Source of the DNA: Glandiceps talaboti
Taxonomy: Eukaryota > Hemichordata > Enteropneusta > Spengelidae
Direction of reading: 5' to 3'
DNA: 64,000 bases
Assembly (NCBI RefSeq): GCF_964340395.1
Contig: NC_135549.1
Span: 25,131,342 to 25,195,341 of the forward strand
Part shown: positions 21,377 through 35,900 of the stretch, piece after piece
How the letters are laid out: each line of letters opens with the position of its first letter
Numbering within the stretch: the stretch's first letter is position 1
Program-made: the position numbers and the translations under genes
The notes under the pieces: model-generated
What the model was told of the DNA's origin: nothing
The model's input: only the letters and a program-made list of their open reading frames with translations
Database searches by the model: none

Positions 21377-21409
21377 CATTGGACTATGGAAGTATAACCC
21401 ATCATTGGA
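21377..21409. mobile_element. Half family C insert with 7-9-bp direct repeats
   Basis: The 19-bp CTATGGAAGTATAACCCAT (21384-21402) lies between two copies of CATTGGA (21377-21383, 21403-21409). The match extends to TCATTGGAC if the edges are shifted. It contains only one arm of the family C palindrome. Confidence 0.6.
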
Positions 21410-22975
21410 CCTACACTTTTTGGTGTTTCTATAAGCATGGAGAGTATTATAGGGATGGAATCAAATACAAAACGAAGTGTGTAATTTGACATATGTAAGA
21501 AATTAATTGTCCTCAGTTCCTTCATTCATTGCAATATGGTCACACTTCCAAGATTTTCACACAAAAAGAGAAGCTACACTGGCTAAGCCGTCTATATAGC
21601 TACATCGTGATCTGTGATAAAACCGTCGCTCGAATGCCAGCAACGGTAATTGTGCAACAGATATTATTTGACACACTATGTCCTATTTTGAAATTATAGT
21701 TCATCATCACCCAGACAAGGAAGCATGATATCAAAAAGAAGTACGTCACTGCTGTCCATATTTTATTGGGGCAAATCGGCATTTTCCTATGTTTTCTACT
21801 CTATCCCTGTATGTTGCCTCAGCAGTGCAATAATTAGGATCAAAGGACACGACTAAAGATATACCACAAAGCTTAGTCTTGTGTTACCAACTGTTAATAC
21901 TTTACCCCGTTTTTCCCAATTCAGGTTTCATATTGTCCATATTTTTAATTAATTTCTATCTCAGATCAGTGATCTAAGTTTCTGTAAACGAATATTGGCA
22001 TTTATCCTAACCGATATGTGCTAAAAAAGGCAAAGAAGGCGCGAATCGAGTGGGAATAATGTTGATACCTATAAAAGAGAATACAGCTGGCCGCTTGGAC
22101 AGACAATAGATAGCAAACCATCGTCAATGCATCAAGACACCCTATTGACAATACACAATTATCCTAGTAAACAAACTTTTTTTGTTTCCCTATAGTGTCG
22201 ACATTGACGAAGGAATGAATACTGGAGGATATTGTTTTAAGATAGGACCATGATTTTCCCTCCGCTGTCCATTTTCTTCGACACCGAATATTCAAACACT
22301 TCTCCAGTTTTTTAGGCCTCAAACGACAAAAAAAATTGTTTGGGGGTCTGAGTTTTGACCAAGTATATTTTTGAGCTATTCAGACACCTGCGGTATGTAA
22401 AGGTCCCGAAATTGACAAAGTGCGCGTAAAAGTGCTCAACGTTCACTTTGCCGAAAGTGGCAGGTTGAACGTCAAACTGAGAGTGGAAGTCCTCAATGCT
22501 CACTTTGTATAAAATGTAGAGAATATCCAGCCAGATACGGGCATTTCTTGTGGTTATTTTAAACTTCGTCAATTTCGAAACCTTACATACATGGACACCT
22601 GTTCAGTTTTCTTTAGACCAAGTGTACTTTAATTCTTATTATATGTACATGTACATTGTCCCGACTGCAAATGAGCATGGGTCATAACACCAGGGTATGT
22701 CATAATATCACAGGTACTCTCATGGCAATTTCACCCATGTATAGTATATCTAAATACTCAAGTGTATCTATAATCCATGTGTTACAACTGGGATATTTGG
22801 TTATCTTCTTTGTACATTTTTCTAAGGTTTGTGTTTGAGTACATTATTTATGTATATTCTATCCCGTGTGAGTGGGGATCTTTGATGTAAGCGGTGTAAT
22901 TGAAAATATTTTTATGTGATTGGTTAGGTTAGGTTTGGTTTGGTTGGAGGTAGTTCTCTTTTTGGAGGATGTAGT

Positions 22976-22991
22976 GGCCCTGAAAAGGGCC
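22976..22991 (-). terminator. Histone 3' stem-loop of H2B
   Basis: Minus-strand GGCCCTTTTCAGGGCC with following ACTACATCC and a purine-rich CCAAAAAGAGAAC downstream element, 30 nt after the stop. Identical stem to H4 and H2A. Confidence 0.95.
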
Positions 22992-23020
22992 GTTTGGTTT
23001 GGGTATGCTGGGCATACGAT

Positions 23021-23389
23021 TTACTTGGAGCTGGTGTATTTGGTGACGGCTTTGGTGCCCTCACTGACGGCGTGCTTGGCAAGCTCACCGGGCAGCAAGA
23101 GACGTACAGCAGTCTGGATTTCTCTGCTGGTGATGGTGGATCTCTTGTTGTAGTGGGCAAGACGGGAAGCTTCAGAGGCAATACGCTCGAAGATGTCATT
23201 GACGAAGCTGTTCATGATAGACATGGCCTTGGAGGAGATACCAGTGTCTGGGTGAACTTGCTTCATGACTTTGTAGATGTAGATGCCATAGCTTTCCTTT
23301 CTTTTTCTCTTTCTCTTCTTGTCGCCACCACGGGCGGCTTTGGCCTTACCGGCTTTCTTGGCTGCTTTACCACTTGTTTTGGGAGGCAT
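23021..23389 (-). CDS. H2B: Histone H2B
   Basis: Core nucleosome histone, intronless, 122 residues. Starts [20 protein letters not shown] with a Lys-rich tail and [16 protein letters not shown], keeps the [24 protein letters not shown] fold segment, and ends AVTKYTSSK including the ubiquitinated Lys near the C-terminus. The tail is invertebrate-like and is not the long sperm type of sea urchins. Divergently paired with H2A, 348 bp between start codons, so the two likely share a promoter. The stem-loop indicates S-phase, non-polyadenylated mRNA. Confidence 0.98.
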   Translation of the reverse strand: MPPKTSGKAAKKAGKAKAARGGDKKRKRKRKESYGIYIYKVMKQVHPDTGISSKAMSIMNSFVNDIFERIASEASRLAHYNKRSTITSREIQTAVRLLLPGELAKHAVSEGTKAVTKYTSSK

Positions 23390-23442
23390 ATTGAACGTCT
23401 AAGTAAGTTGTTCGATATAACTTACACTCTCGAATAACCCTG

Positions 23443-23450
23443 TATTTATA
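23443..23450 (-). promoter_or_regulatory. TATA box of H2B
   Basis: Minus-strand TATAAATA about 54 nt before the H2B start codon. Confidence 0.75.
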
Positions 23451-23630
23451 GCTTAAGACATGCAAATGAATGATCCTAGAGGCATAGAGCGGGAAGTTTG
23501 TCAACCGTGGAAGTAAGCATAAGGTAACAATGGATAGGCTTTCCGTTATTGTTAAAGGATTTACCTTTGTTTGGAAAAGTCTCACCGTCATTGGACGGTA
23601 TGCAGATTTTTAGTACTATTATTTATCTTG

Positions 23631-23680
23631 ATTGGCCAAAGTTGACGATAATTTGAATCCTGATGAAGGCTATAAATAGG
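23631..23680 (+). promoter_or_regulatory. H2A promoter: inverted CCAAT and TATA box
   Basis: ATTGGCC (CCAAT on the other strand) at 23631-23637, then TATAAATAGG at 23671-23680, 58-67 nt before the H2A ATG. The shared H2A-H2B spacer is typical of divergent histone pairs. Confidence 0.7.
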
Positions 23681-23731
23681 GACGGTTTGGCGGTAAAACT
23701 TCATCTGTTTGAATCACATATCAAGCAATAA

Positions 23732-24115
<384 letters not shown>

Positions 24116-24144
24116 ATCGTGTGCCAAGCATACACAAACCAAAC

Positions 24145-24160
24145 GGCCCTTTTCAGGGCC
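24145..24160 (+). terminator. Histone 3' stem-loop of H2A
   Basis: GGCCCTTTTCAGGGCC followed by ACCACATCC, 30 nt after the stop. A purine-rich downstream element CCAAAAAGAGAACTACC follows at about 24171-24187. Confidence 0.96.
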
Positions 24161-24294
24161 ACCACATCCTCCAAAAAGAGAACTACCATACCTCACTGCT
24201 TGTACGCCAGTGTCTATACGAGTATTCTTCTATTTATAGGTTTACATTGCAGAATAAAGTACAGTATAAACTGTGTGAAGTATCGGTTTACATT

Positions 24295-24440
<146 letters not shown>

Positions 24441-24679
24441 TATGTGTTCTACAACTATATGTATATGTTCCAAAATCATTCTAATAATATATTCAAGTTT
24501 ATCAGAAATAAAACGGCTTTGGATTAGTTAGCATTTTCCAATAGCTATCGTTTGGGTTAAAATCCAAATACTTTTTTTAGGATAGCATGTATAATATGTT
24601 GAGACATACAAGTCTAGTTTAGGCGCGAATCGAAACCGTTGACAGTTGATCAAGCCTCGGATAAGCACATAATGGTTGT

Positions 24680-24720
24680 CTGAAGTCTCAGGCCACTAGC
24701 GTAATGGTCTGAGCTGAAGT
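24680..24720. mobile_element. Nano-palindrome family B (27 bp) with perfect 7-bp flanks
   Basis: Insert 24687-24713 starts CTCAGGCCACTA and ends TAATGGTCTGAG. Identical CTGAAGT copies flank it (24680-24686, 24714-24720). Confidence 0.75.
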
Positions 24721-24844
24721 CAAGCTGATCAAAGTACCTATATACCTAGAGCTGATAAATACCAGGCTGCTTTGGTGCCATTAATTTCAACAGACTGTCA
24801 ATATACATCAGTACTCCTGTACATGCCGAAATTGTACGATTGAT

Positions 24845-24878
24845 CATAGACAGTGGAGGATGGATTTGATTGTCTATG
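24845..24878. repeat. Family A-like palindrome, degenerate
   Basis: CATAGACA and TGTCTATG arms enclose an 18-nt loop. The flanks (GATTGAT, GATGATA) are only loosely similar, so target duplication is unclear. Confidence 0.45.
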
Positions 24879-24897
24879 GATGATACCATTATTGTAT

Positions 24898-24938
24898 GTA
24901 TAGCCGCAGACCACTAAAGAAGGGGTCTGAGGTATATC
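24898..24938. mobile_element. Nano-palindrome family B (27 bp) with 6/7 flanks
   Basis: Insert 24905-24931 starts CGCAGACCACTA and ends GGGGTCTGAG. Flanks are GTATAGC (24898-24904) and GTATATC (24932-24938). Confidence 0.6.
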
Positions 24939-25965
24939 CAAGCGTTAACTTCAACACATCAGTGCGATCAACCAGAAAGAAATATTTCGATTTGTCCCTG
25001 GCAATAGTAATAATAAGTATATTAAACGAAAAATGTGTGACAGTCATGTAATTTTATTAACCCACACGGACAGACTTAGTATTTTTCCCAGCTCAGATAT
25101 CGATTGAAATTAATCTTACTAATACTATTCAAATCACATTATAGTTAAGTTTGCCGTTTTTGCTTGGGGATGGGTTTCTATTTCATGTTTGTACCATGGA
25201 AGTATTACATGACTCTACCAACCAACAGTGACCATTTAAACTATACTTTGTCTGCCGAGTAATGAAGGCCATGCATTTCGTTTTTCTTATGTGTTTGCAA
25301 TGTGAATTCGACTTTCGACATCACTCCATTGAAAAAAACCGTAAACGCAACTTCACATTTACTAGTATCTGCATAAATGCTATGCCCTCAACATTGAAGT
25401 TATGCATACCGTAACACTTCCAAGCATATACGGTATGGTAATCAGTTGCTTAGGAAATCAACGACGTGCTTCGCCGAAAAGGGTGATTGTGTAGGCCTTA
25501 AGACTCGATGGAGCTTCCAAGTGACTTATTGATGGATGGCATATATACCTTACATCATCTATAGGGTATATGATGGTTGCTTTTTGAATGTGGGAATGAT
25601 TCGATCAAGTATTTAGATACCCGGCATTAATTTCTCGAAATGAATATCAATTGATATTAATTTTTTCATGATTTGGATAAATCCCTGACAAACGTGGGGT
25701 TGATGAACCTGTGTACAGTACTTATTCCATGATATAGGTTCTCCATTCCTCAATATTTTGAATGTAGTGCATCAATAATAGTATGGTGTGTGCGATGTGG
25801 TCAGTACACACCTCCTGTATGGTCTAGTAATTTCCAAACTCATAGTTTGCGTTATTTCCACTTACTTCAATCAACCACTCAATAATGCAACTATTTGTTT
25901 TACCACTTTAATTAGTACAAACCTTACTAAAACATTCCATCATTCATTCATTGTAAGTATCTATA

Positions 25966-25967
<2 letters not shown>

Positions 25968-26047
<80 letters not shown>
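25968..26047. repeat. (TA)n microsatellite, about 40 units
   Basis: Uninterrupted TA run, the second long one in the histone-XPC spacer. Confidence 0.95.
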
Positions 26048-26051
<4 letters not shown>

Positions 26052-26704
26052 GTGTCTTCTTTATCGTTAGTTATTCACTGGCAGTGACTTTTTAATCTTG
26101 TCTACTATCTTTTTAAAAAAATATACAGGTAAGTATTTGTGAGTGTAGCATATGGCCATTGGAAATATCACATGTTGAGAAATTCATTGCTTTGTATAAT
26201 GCTTATAATACAATATTTTATCACATTAACCTGATTAGTCTTGTGGGTAAGACCTTGGATCTGCACTCAAAAGGTCGCTGGACAAAAGCCAATGATGACA
26301 ATACCGACGTACCTCTGGTAGCCAGCCCTTGACAGCACCTTTGGTGATACATGAAGTGTAGTCACTTTTAAAGTTAGCAGAATTGTCTGAGGGTCTACAA
26401 GTTAGACTATTACGAGTCGACAGGATCACAAATGCATGTATTTCCTCTTGTACAGCCAAGTCTCAGGTCTTCAAAGGACACCTATAGTATACACTGTATC
26501 AACACAGTGTTTAGTTGTAGAAGACATCCTGGTGGTGAATCAACAACACTGTACAGAACTCGTCAGTTTAATCTTTTGGCTACACAAGGATTGGAAACGA
26601 GATGGCGCAGACAATTATTATCATATTGGCTATCTGCTTGTAGAGGTAGTCTGGCTGTACACAAAAGATGTTTACTGAAACAAAGTGTTAGTGTCAACAA
26701 TTCT

Positions 26705-26875
26705 CGGTACCTGCAATAGCATTTTATCTCATGCTAGAGGGTCAAAAAGAACAAGGTCAACTGACGAAGTCTCACATGTGCCTATAGTAATGCATGTGAG
26801 GTGCGTGGAGCCAAAGTTATGGTGTCAACCAAGGAATCGAATGTTCATTATTTATATGATGCGCCTAAGCAGTAA
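26705..26875. repeat. Dispersed repeat, copy near XPC 3' end
   Basis: Blocks TACCTGNAATAGNATTTTA, CTCATGCTAGAG, GCATGTGA and TTCATTATTT/GCATTATTT recur in order at 36145-36325 in XPC intron 4. Class unknown. Confidence 0.55.
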
Positions 26876-26957
26876 TATTCTATTTGGGGTACCGAGAATT
26901 GTTATCATGTTACAAGTTCCACTATTGCTATCCTTTTTAGTAATACCATTTTACCAA

Positions 26958-29900
26958 TCACAACTTCTCAAAAGGGAATAAATCTTTTGATGAAGTGGCT
27001 TCTTTCCTCTTTCTTTTTTTAGTCTGTTTGTTTGTTGGCCAGGACATTTTCATATCCATAGATACATCCCCTGAGTCTGTGTTTACTGTTGTTGGGCTGC
27101 TGTCCTCTGTAGCAAATCGTTTCTTCAGTCTTTCTTTGATAAGAAGTCCTTTTATCAACAGTTTCCAATTTTTGTACACCCTCTTTTCTCGTTTCTGGAA
27201 GGGAATGATAATGGAAATGTTCAAGTAATATCTGTAGTGACTTTTGCTCTAAAAACAAGCATAATCCTAACTTAATTAAATCATCAAATTTCTTTAAAAG
27301 GAAAAGCGAACTCTTAGAATAACCATAATAACAATAACATCTGATGAAAAATGCACTTTTGTTGCCAATAAACATAATTTTCTGAGTACAAAATAAAACA
27401 TAATCTGCAAATTTGTTTTTGCTTGTGAACAAAAGTTACATCGAAATGTATGGAAAAGAAGTGCTTACAATCATGGCAAAAGGTTAACATATTGTATGAG
27501 TTACAAATTCATTGCTAGCTGTACTTCAACATAGTTGTCCTCTACAATCAAACAATTGACATCTCAACATACCTCTCTGGCTTTCCTCTCCATTTCTTGT
27601 TGATCTTGTTGCCAGGCATCAACTAGAGTTTCTTGAAATTCTTCACAAACTACAAAACCATCGTATCTGTATTTTCAAAAAATATAATCCAACACATTGA
27701 AATACATATATTTTAAAAGACATACATATACATTCTTTTTTTCATTTTAAGAAAATGTATACATTTCATTTGAAAGAATCGGAATGAATGAAATTTATTT
27801 CACCAGATAACAAAAAAAATAAGCTAAAAATTCGAAGAAACATGATAAAAATATATAAAATGAATACAAAAGAAACACACAATTGTTATCTGATGTGAAA
27901 CATTGAAATAGTTAAGCGGAACTAGTCTAGTAAATGGTCATATCTAGACCTTGGCATTACCTTTCATGGTCTATGTAATTACATTTGGACAATTTCCCTA
28001 AAACCTATCATTCAAGTCAGGGTAAATAATATCAGCCATGGTTGTAAAGGCAGATGATCTAAAGGAAGTATAACTACTTCAGGACTTACAAAGGATGTGA
28101 GAATCCACCATGGAAGTCCCAACCAACCATTGCTGGAGCGCAATCTATGTCCAATTTCCTGGCGACTCGGTTCAGTCCAGGAACTGTAAGTGAAGTAGTG
28201 ATGTTTAAACTATGATGTGTTCAAAACGATAATGTACATGACAACATCTTGCACAATACAGTGAAATCACACTGGGTGTTAAATATCATTACAACATTGT
28301 CTTTTTCATCTGAGCTGGAAATATATACTACATTAGTAGACATTCTTGTTAATATTTTATGAATTTAACCAGCAATGCATTTTGATTATACAATCATTGA
28401 ATACTCTTAGACTAGTGTTATCAGGGTCTTTAATCTGAATGACAAGGTACCCTTTATGTTACAGTATTTCATTTTGCTGACTAGTGAGTTGAGGACATTA
28501 AAATCTAAAATACAGACAAAAGAAAACTGAGCATTCAGTTTAGTATGCACTTAGTATGAAAGCTGTCTGTTACTTTCTCTCTGTTACTTCTCCATGACGA
28601 CTCTAAACAGAGTTCAAGAGAACAAGATGACTTTTATACATCACAGCAGACAGTATAAACTAAACACAATTCATGGGGAATCTTTTAACTACATACACAC
28701 GGTTGATGCAGAATCATGTACCCGGGGTCATACAGCATGGCAAGCTGGCTGTTGTGTGTGTGTATGTGTGTTGTGTGTTTTACTTTACAGCTTGACAAAT
28801 TACTCTAAAAGCATGAAAACTTACTTTGTAGATGTACGGTTCCCTTAGGTAGCATTGTGGGTAAAAATAATTCTACATTGCCATGTTCATTTCTCGGCAC
28901 CTTGCCATCAACAGCTGGTGGTGGAATGTATTCTTCTGTCTGCCATCTACCATACACTGCTACTTTAGGTTCCGCTTTGCTTTCCATGTCCTTGTAATTC
29001 TAAATTTGAATAAAATTACTATTATAATTAGATTGTGAGTTTTCTCTTTGATTTGACATGTTTTTAGTCAAAGTGGCAACAATGAAGCATTACAAGAATA
29101 CTAGTACTTCCACATGTTATGATTTTATATTAGGTAAAAGCTCATGCTAGGCTGTAAGGTATGCCGTGGCAGGGGCCCTCACACATTTGTCAACCACAGG
29201 AGGCCGATGAGGGCGGAGCAACACGATGTATCTTACAGTCCAAACTCATGGCTACAGATCATTTGTATTTCTTGTGATAAATCTGTTGACCATATTTGGA
29301 CTGCTGATAAAGCTGTTGACCATATTTGGACTGCTGAGGAGTCTGTTGACCATATTTGGACTGCTGATAAATCTGTTGACCATATTTGGACTGCTGATAA
29401 GGCCATTTTTTTCATTTTTGTTTCTTATCACAAAAACTCTTCACAATGTGTTGGTTGGTTAGAAATGATGAATCTCATTTCATACCAAGACAATCAATGC
29501 TTTTTTGAGAAAATCCACAGTTGGATGGTAACATATCTATCTACCACTATGCAACATGTAAAATTATTATTTGCATCAGTCCTCTGGAAAAACTATCATA
29601 AAATAAAATCAGACCGTGAACTTGAACTAGCATTATCAAATATACCAAGTGACAGTTAAGCCGTATGAAATATTACCATCTTGCATTACTTGGTACATAG
29701 AAACATTACAACATGCTTACAAATATTGGACCAGGTTCTTCATTTGTAACTTATTAATCACAGTTTGAAACAAAACCACCCTCAATTTTACTGCACAAAA
29801 TGACTGGCTGTATAATTTCAAATTGAAAACCTACCCTATTTGGTTTGGGCCTTGCTTTCACCATTTTATATGGCTCCTCACCAATTCTTACAACTCGACC

Positions 29901-32900
29901 CTCTTTCAGCCAAGTTTCTCTAGTATGCAGCTAAGGAGAGAATACACATCAATGACATTAACTCAAACTAAGAGATCACATTATGTGAACTAGACAATTT
30001 TAACTTAATGTCACTTTGTAAGAATTTTATCCAAACTTAAGAGAAATTTCATGAGACATTTAATTAGTCGCCAATTCAAGTTATCATGAAGCACTGATGT
30101 TTGATTTACGGAAACAATATCAAATCAACTAAAAATTCCCGAAACAAATGGCTACAAATTATTATTATGCCCAACTGTTATTTTTGCACTTGTCATCATT
30201 GTTTCTTTCAAATATTACGTATTTCAATTATTTTTATAATTTGATCACAAACTTTGATATTTGTTGTACTATGTGCTATACAATACAATGTTATCTGTTT
30301 TGATATACAGAACATGATTTCCCTGTTGACAAAGATAAATGTGTCCATGTTTTTGTCAAAGTCTGTAAGATACGACATTCATGCCACGCCATCAGCAAGT
30401 ACTCACTAGATAGTGCTGAACAACAGGACACATCTTACACACTATATACACTAAACAGTTCGTTTTGAATATTTATATGACCAGAAACACTTAGATATAA
30501 ACATATTCTTATCTTTTTATTGGAATATTTTCTTATTTTAGTTCACTTACCGTGTGCACACACTGCCTGGAAAACACTGGTTCACCTCTGCAATAACCCA
30601 ATATGGCTGACTTTTCTGGATAGAATGCCTCAAACTTCAATAAATGTCTGGTCAAGGCATATCTGATGGAAAAATAACAGATTTTACCCCAATATTAGAA
30701 ACTGTATCATCAACCATGTGATTTTCAGAAATAAGAGACTTCTTCATAATAATATTAACCATATGGATGAAACTGTATATATGGCTGTGTGTCTGACACA
30801 ATGTTTTTTTTGTACAAGACCTTTGTAACACCTGCCATCAGGAGCTCCATCTTTGATATAAATAGTTTCTAGATGTTTGTGTCTGTTATGGCAGTGTTTT
30901 CGTTTGCATGGTTTCATAACTTGGTACTTTTGCCCCTTTCTTTTACTGAGTTGTACAAATGATTATTCTTTATAGAACAACAAATAAATGTGATAAAAAT
31001 AATGAACATCAATAGAAATGTAACTGCTGTCATCTTAGACTGTTGTGTTGCTCCATCCTCACCAGCCTGTTCTATGAAAGAGGTTAACCGATGTGTGAGG
31101 GCGTTCTGTCAAGGCTTACCTTACACACTGCTGTTAACTGTTAGGAATTTTGTCAATACAGACCTATAGATATGTCGTCTTGCTCCAACCTCATCGACTT
31201 TGAAATGGGATGGCCAATCCTAATGGCTTCTAGTTACAGCATACCTTACAAGTTATACAACATGCTATTTGACAATACTGCATGACTACTTGTTGGTGTG
31301 ACATTAAAAAAAATTAATTAGAAAACTTTCATTAAATATTGTTTACTTACAAAGGATGGTTCTTGAATTCACCAATACTGGTTGGTAAAGGCTGTTGCTG
31401 TAGTTTTGCTGAAAGACAAAAAATATACAATTAGTAAATGATTTATTATTATATCAACTTGATTTTTTTCATTATTGAAATAGTTTTCTTTAAAAGGTAA
31501 CAGTGTATAAGTTGTATGTCAATGTGTGCAATGTTAAAGTAGATAATCCAGTTACAAAAAAAATCATCATCAAACCTTAGAATAATCTTATAGGGCAGAT
31601 ATAAAGGGTGACCCTATATAAGACACTTTTGACAATTTCCCAATAGGACAACATTAACCCTACTGGAAACCAATAAGTCAACCGTATCGATTCTACAGGA
31701 TAAACCTATTGGAATCCAATACGACAACCCTCTTGTCCCTGTAGAGTAATCCTCTCTGTGTCCAATAGGGCAACCCTCTTGGTGTTAAACAGGGCAACAG
31801 CCCTCTTAAGTCTATATGGTAATCCTCTTGGTGTCCCATAGGACAACCCTCTTGGCCCTATAGGGTAATCTACTTGGGGAAAGCCCTTTTGGCCTTGTAG
31901 GGTAATCCTCTGTGTCCAACAGGGCTACCCTCTCAGCCCTCTTGGGTTTATAACCTATTGGAAATTAATCTACAAAATTTACATTATTCTATGCATTAGA
32001 AATCTATGGTTGTGGATAGAAGACTGCCCTGTACCAACTACCCTACCTTGTAAAGCCAGATCCTCATTCTCATTTTTCTCTGTATCTCTTGGTTGATATG
32101 GTGATAACGTCTCTTCCCACCATTCTTGGTCCACACGTTGTTTTCTGGTGTGTGACATCCACTTCGATGCATACCGACATGTTACGTCTTTAACACAGTT
32201 GTCTATACACAGTTAACATATGATAAAGTAATAAGTATACAATATCTGCATTTAATGTACTGGAGAAAATATATCAAACTCTCTCTGCTTAAATACAACT
32301 TTCTGGAGAAATGATTGCTCATATGCATAACGCACATCATACAATATTGTGTACCAGTCTTTGTTGTGTTCCACAATTGATCAATTTCTATGGGATTGAC
32401 ATGTATCAACAAATTTATATTGGACTAAAATATTACCATGAGTTGTAACATGATATTACCTAATATAATAAATGCACTAATATACACTCATTGTCTGGCT
32501 ACGACGAAACTAGATGGATAATTAGTATTACCACAAGGGCTGTTATGTAGCAATTATTTCAGCCAAGAGAAGTAAAATGACAAGCGGAACTCAATAAACA
32601 TCTAACAACATATCAATATAACTGTCAACAGCTTGTAGGTTTTCTAGAAATGACCATGGTGATAGAGAGACTGTGAAATGACCCTTGTTCATCATGTTGT
32701 GTACTGACAATGCATCACAATGAACCTCACAACTGACAAAGCAAAACAATATAGTTTTTTAACAGCATCACTTTTTACCTTATGACCTCATTTGACTTGT
32801 AGATTTTATTGAATATGTATGTATATGTACCCTTACCATTACTGAATGCTAGTACATAGCTGACAGGCTGGGTTGCCATTTTCTCACAAAGTTCAGGATG

Positions 32901-35900
32901 ATTGACAGATGATCTAACACAGTCTACACACACCCACTTCTCATCAGTGGCCAGGTACACTTCCACCCAGTAATCACAACCTGATGTGTGGGAATGAAAA
33001 TAACATGATTTAGATTAATTGATTAGAGGCTCACTTAGGATTAGGATTAGAATCTGGGAGTGAAAAACAGAAATGAGTAAAACAGGATAAAAGACAAGGA
33101 GAGATATCTTAAAAAACTGTTGAAAAAGTCACAGGCAAAGTTGTCTGGCTGTACTATAGAACAGGTTCAAGCTGGTCTTGAACAAAAGAATGATCCCAGG
33201 AAATCCTTATAGCACCACTGATTAGATTACACTAATGCGAGAATCGGAGATTGAAATTTTAAGTGGAAATATAAGTGATGTCATCAGTGCTATCCCTTCA
33301 AAAGTGAATAGTGGTACTTCTTACTCTAATACCTAAAGGAGCCAAACTCTTTACAGAATTACAATGTAACATGGCATCTTGAACCCTATACATATCAATC
33401 ATCAAGAGCCCACTGATAATCATTTCAATATTCCAAAAAAGTTGGTTTAGTGAGTGGTCTTCTATGGTCTTTATGATACCTACCTTTCTTAAATTCTTTA
33501 ACATTCTTTGTCTTCAATATCTCAACACTTTGATCAGAATCTGAAGAAATCATTTTCTTTGAATGCTTCTTTGATTTCTTCTCTGCACTTTTTCTAGGAC
33601 CTGTTGCCATCACAATGACATCGTCTTCGAAATCGCTATCAGACAGAACTTCCACTTCATCAATGTTTAGTGATTGTTTCTTTCTTGCCTGTGAACTTTG
33701 ACCTTTACTCTTTGACCTTTTAGTAGTCAACACTTTTTGCTTAGGAGTCTTTTGTTTAGGAGTTCTCGTCTGGATACTTTCTTCATCTTCAGACACATCA
33801 CTGCTAGTAGGTGAACTAGCAATATATTCATCTTCATCAGACAGAAACTCATCCTCACTATCAACATCAATAATTGGAGTAGCTTTTAATGCACATGTTC
33901 GTTTTCTGTCATTCTTGGCTCTCAAAGTTCTTTTCATCACAGGAGTTTCATTTTCAGCTGCCATCTGTGATTGTTTGCTAGTGCATGGCTCATCTTCTGC
34001 CTTCTTCTTTGTTGTACTAGCTTTGTCCTTGCTAACATTCTTCTTGTTATTGGTTTTCTTAGGTTTAGATGTTGGAGATATCTCACCTCCACTGTCTACA
34101 GTCTTCTTCTTTTTAGACATTTGTCTTTTAGCTGGTCCTTTACCCTGTAACATCAAAACATAAAATGTCACTTTTTACCACTTTTAAGTCACATATCAAT
34201 GTAACAAAACGATTAACTGATAATGTTATCAGTTACTGACAGTTAAAATAATTACTATAGAACATAATATGGAAATAATCATATACTGACATAACTAAGC
34301 TTAATGTTTTCACCACTTGCTTAAGAGATAATAATCGCTTCAAAAGTTGATAACTTATAGTGATTCTACATGCATTTTCCTATGGTTCCAAGTGATATCC
34401 TTGCCTCAAAAAGACATGCAAGACGTATGTGTATCCATTTTATGATTTGAAATATCTTTAATACATAGTTCCTCTGGTCAGAACCAAGAGGCCAATATAA
34501 TTCTCACATAAGAGTTAGATATAATTTTTTTTTCACCTGTGTCACAGTAGTCTTGTACGGCATAGGTTGAAGTGAGATAACAAGTCTGCAATCAAGTTGT
34601 AGAACTCGTAGTAAAATCACAAAAATCTGTAAAAAATAAAAGCAGTACTTTTTTTCAGTTTTGTTTTTGCACATCATAGAAATCTAATTTAGGATATCTA
34701 AACAATCATACAATTCATGTTATATTCTTTGTACATTGCCCAAGTCTATTTGTTATAATAGACCAATTACATATCTGATCTGACCTATCGCAGAATAAGG
34801 CTTAATTATTTTAAGAAACCATACAAGTTCTTATAAAAAACCATCTATACTAACTTTGGAAATTAGATGCTTAGTATGACTAATAAGATATTATGATATA
34901 GAAATTACACTGGACTTCACCATTACCAGTTAGAAACTGTGACATAAATCAAATTTTACAGATACATTATGCTGGCAATGAATCATTACATCGCAATGTT
35001 ACTTGAATAGATCTGCCAACCAAAGATTTACCAGAACTCAAACCAATCTGATCCTTTTTACAAAAAGGCTGCAAATTTGGTAAATTTCCATAGATGTATA
35101 CTTACATACACTAGCTCTTTTTCAGAGGCAACTTTTCTCTCATCAAATCTTTTCACTAAAGTGTCATCCAATTTGGCATTCTTTTCCTCTTGAACTTCTC
35201 CATCAATGTCAAAGACTGACTTAAACCTGTATTAACACACCAAATAGAAATCTATAATACCGTATCATATCTCCAAGAGAGCATTAATCAAAAGATGTAT
35301 ACATGTACCACTGCTTGTATCCAACTGCCAAACAAGAATGTTTGTATTATTTATGGTAACTTCTCATGAGTTTATTGTATAAATGGACATCAGTACAGAG
35401 CATGCACACTTTCTGCAAAGGCCAGAACTTAAGGAGATATAAAACGAGTTTGGTATAAAAGGAAAAGAACTTGCTCTCAATGAGGCTGAATTAAAAACCT
35501 TTTTTTTTTGTCTATACTAAATTCTCCCACCATTAATGACCATATAATGAGAAGAAAAATTAAGTGTCCCAGTAATTTAGAACCGAATCTCTGAACACTT
35601 TTTGATATGTTTGGGCAAAGGTTTGTCAAACTCTGCATGCATGTCCAGTATGATGAGTCTATTAATTCATATGTGTGCAAATATATGTGGTCTGTGTCAT
35701 TCAACTCCAATCCATACATAAGTTTCAAAACAAGCTGTGGACACACCAAAATGTGGTAGATTTTCCCAAATTCTTACCATTTCACTATTCTAAGAAGTAA
35801 AGCTGCATCATACTGTCTTAAAGTTTTCTTCAGATATTCAGTTGGAATAATTGACAATGCCAGTGCTTGGAGAGTAGCATTATTACAAAGACTGTTGCTA

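Larger units (their letters stand above)
18830..22920. other. Spacer between H4 and H2B: repeats, no gene seen
   Basis: No coding exon recognised. Holds many short palindromic inserts (19044, 19109, 19178, 19404, 19818, 21166, 21384) and a dispersed repeat in two partial copies (19494-19873 and 20050-20897). Confidence 0.7.

Noticed and set aside
29144-29659. 171-codon frame with four VDHIWTAD repeats
   Set aside because: Arises from a 30-bp minisatellite in an XPC intron; also open on the other strand, no recognised domain, no exon signals.
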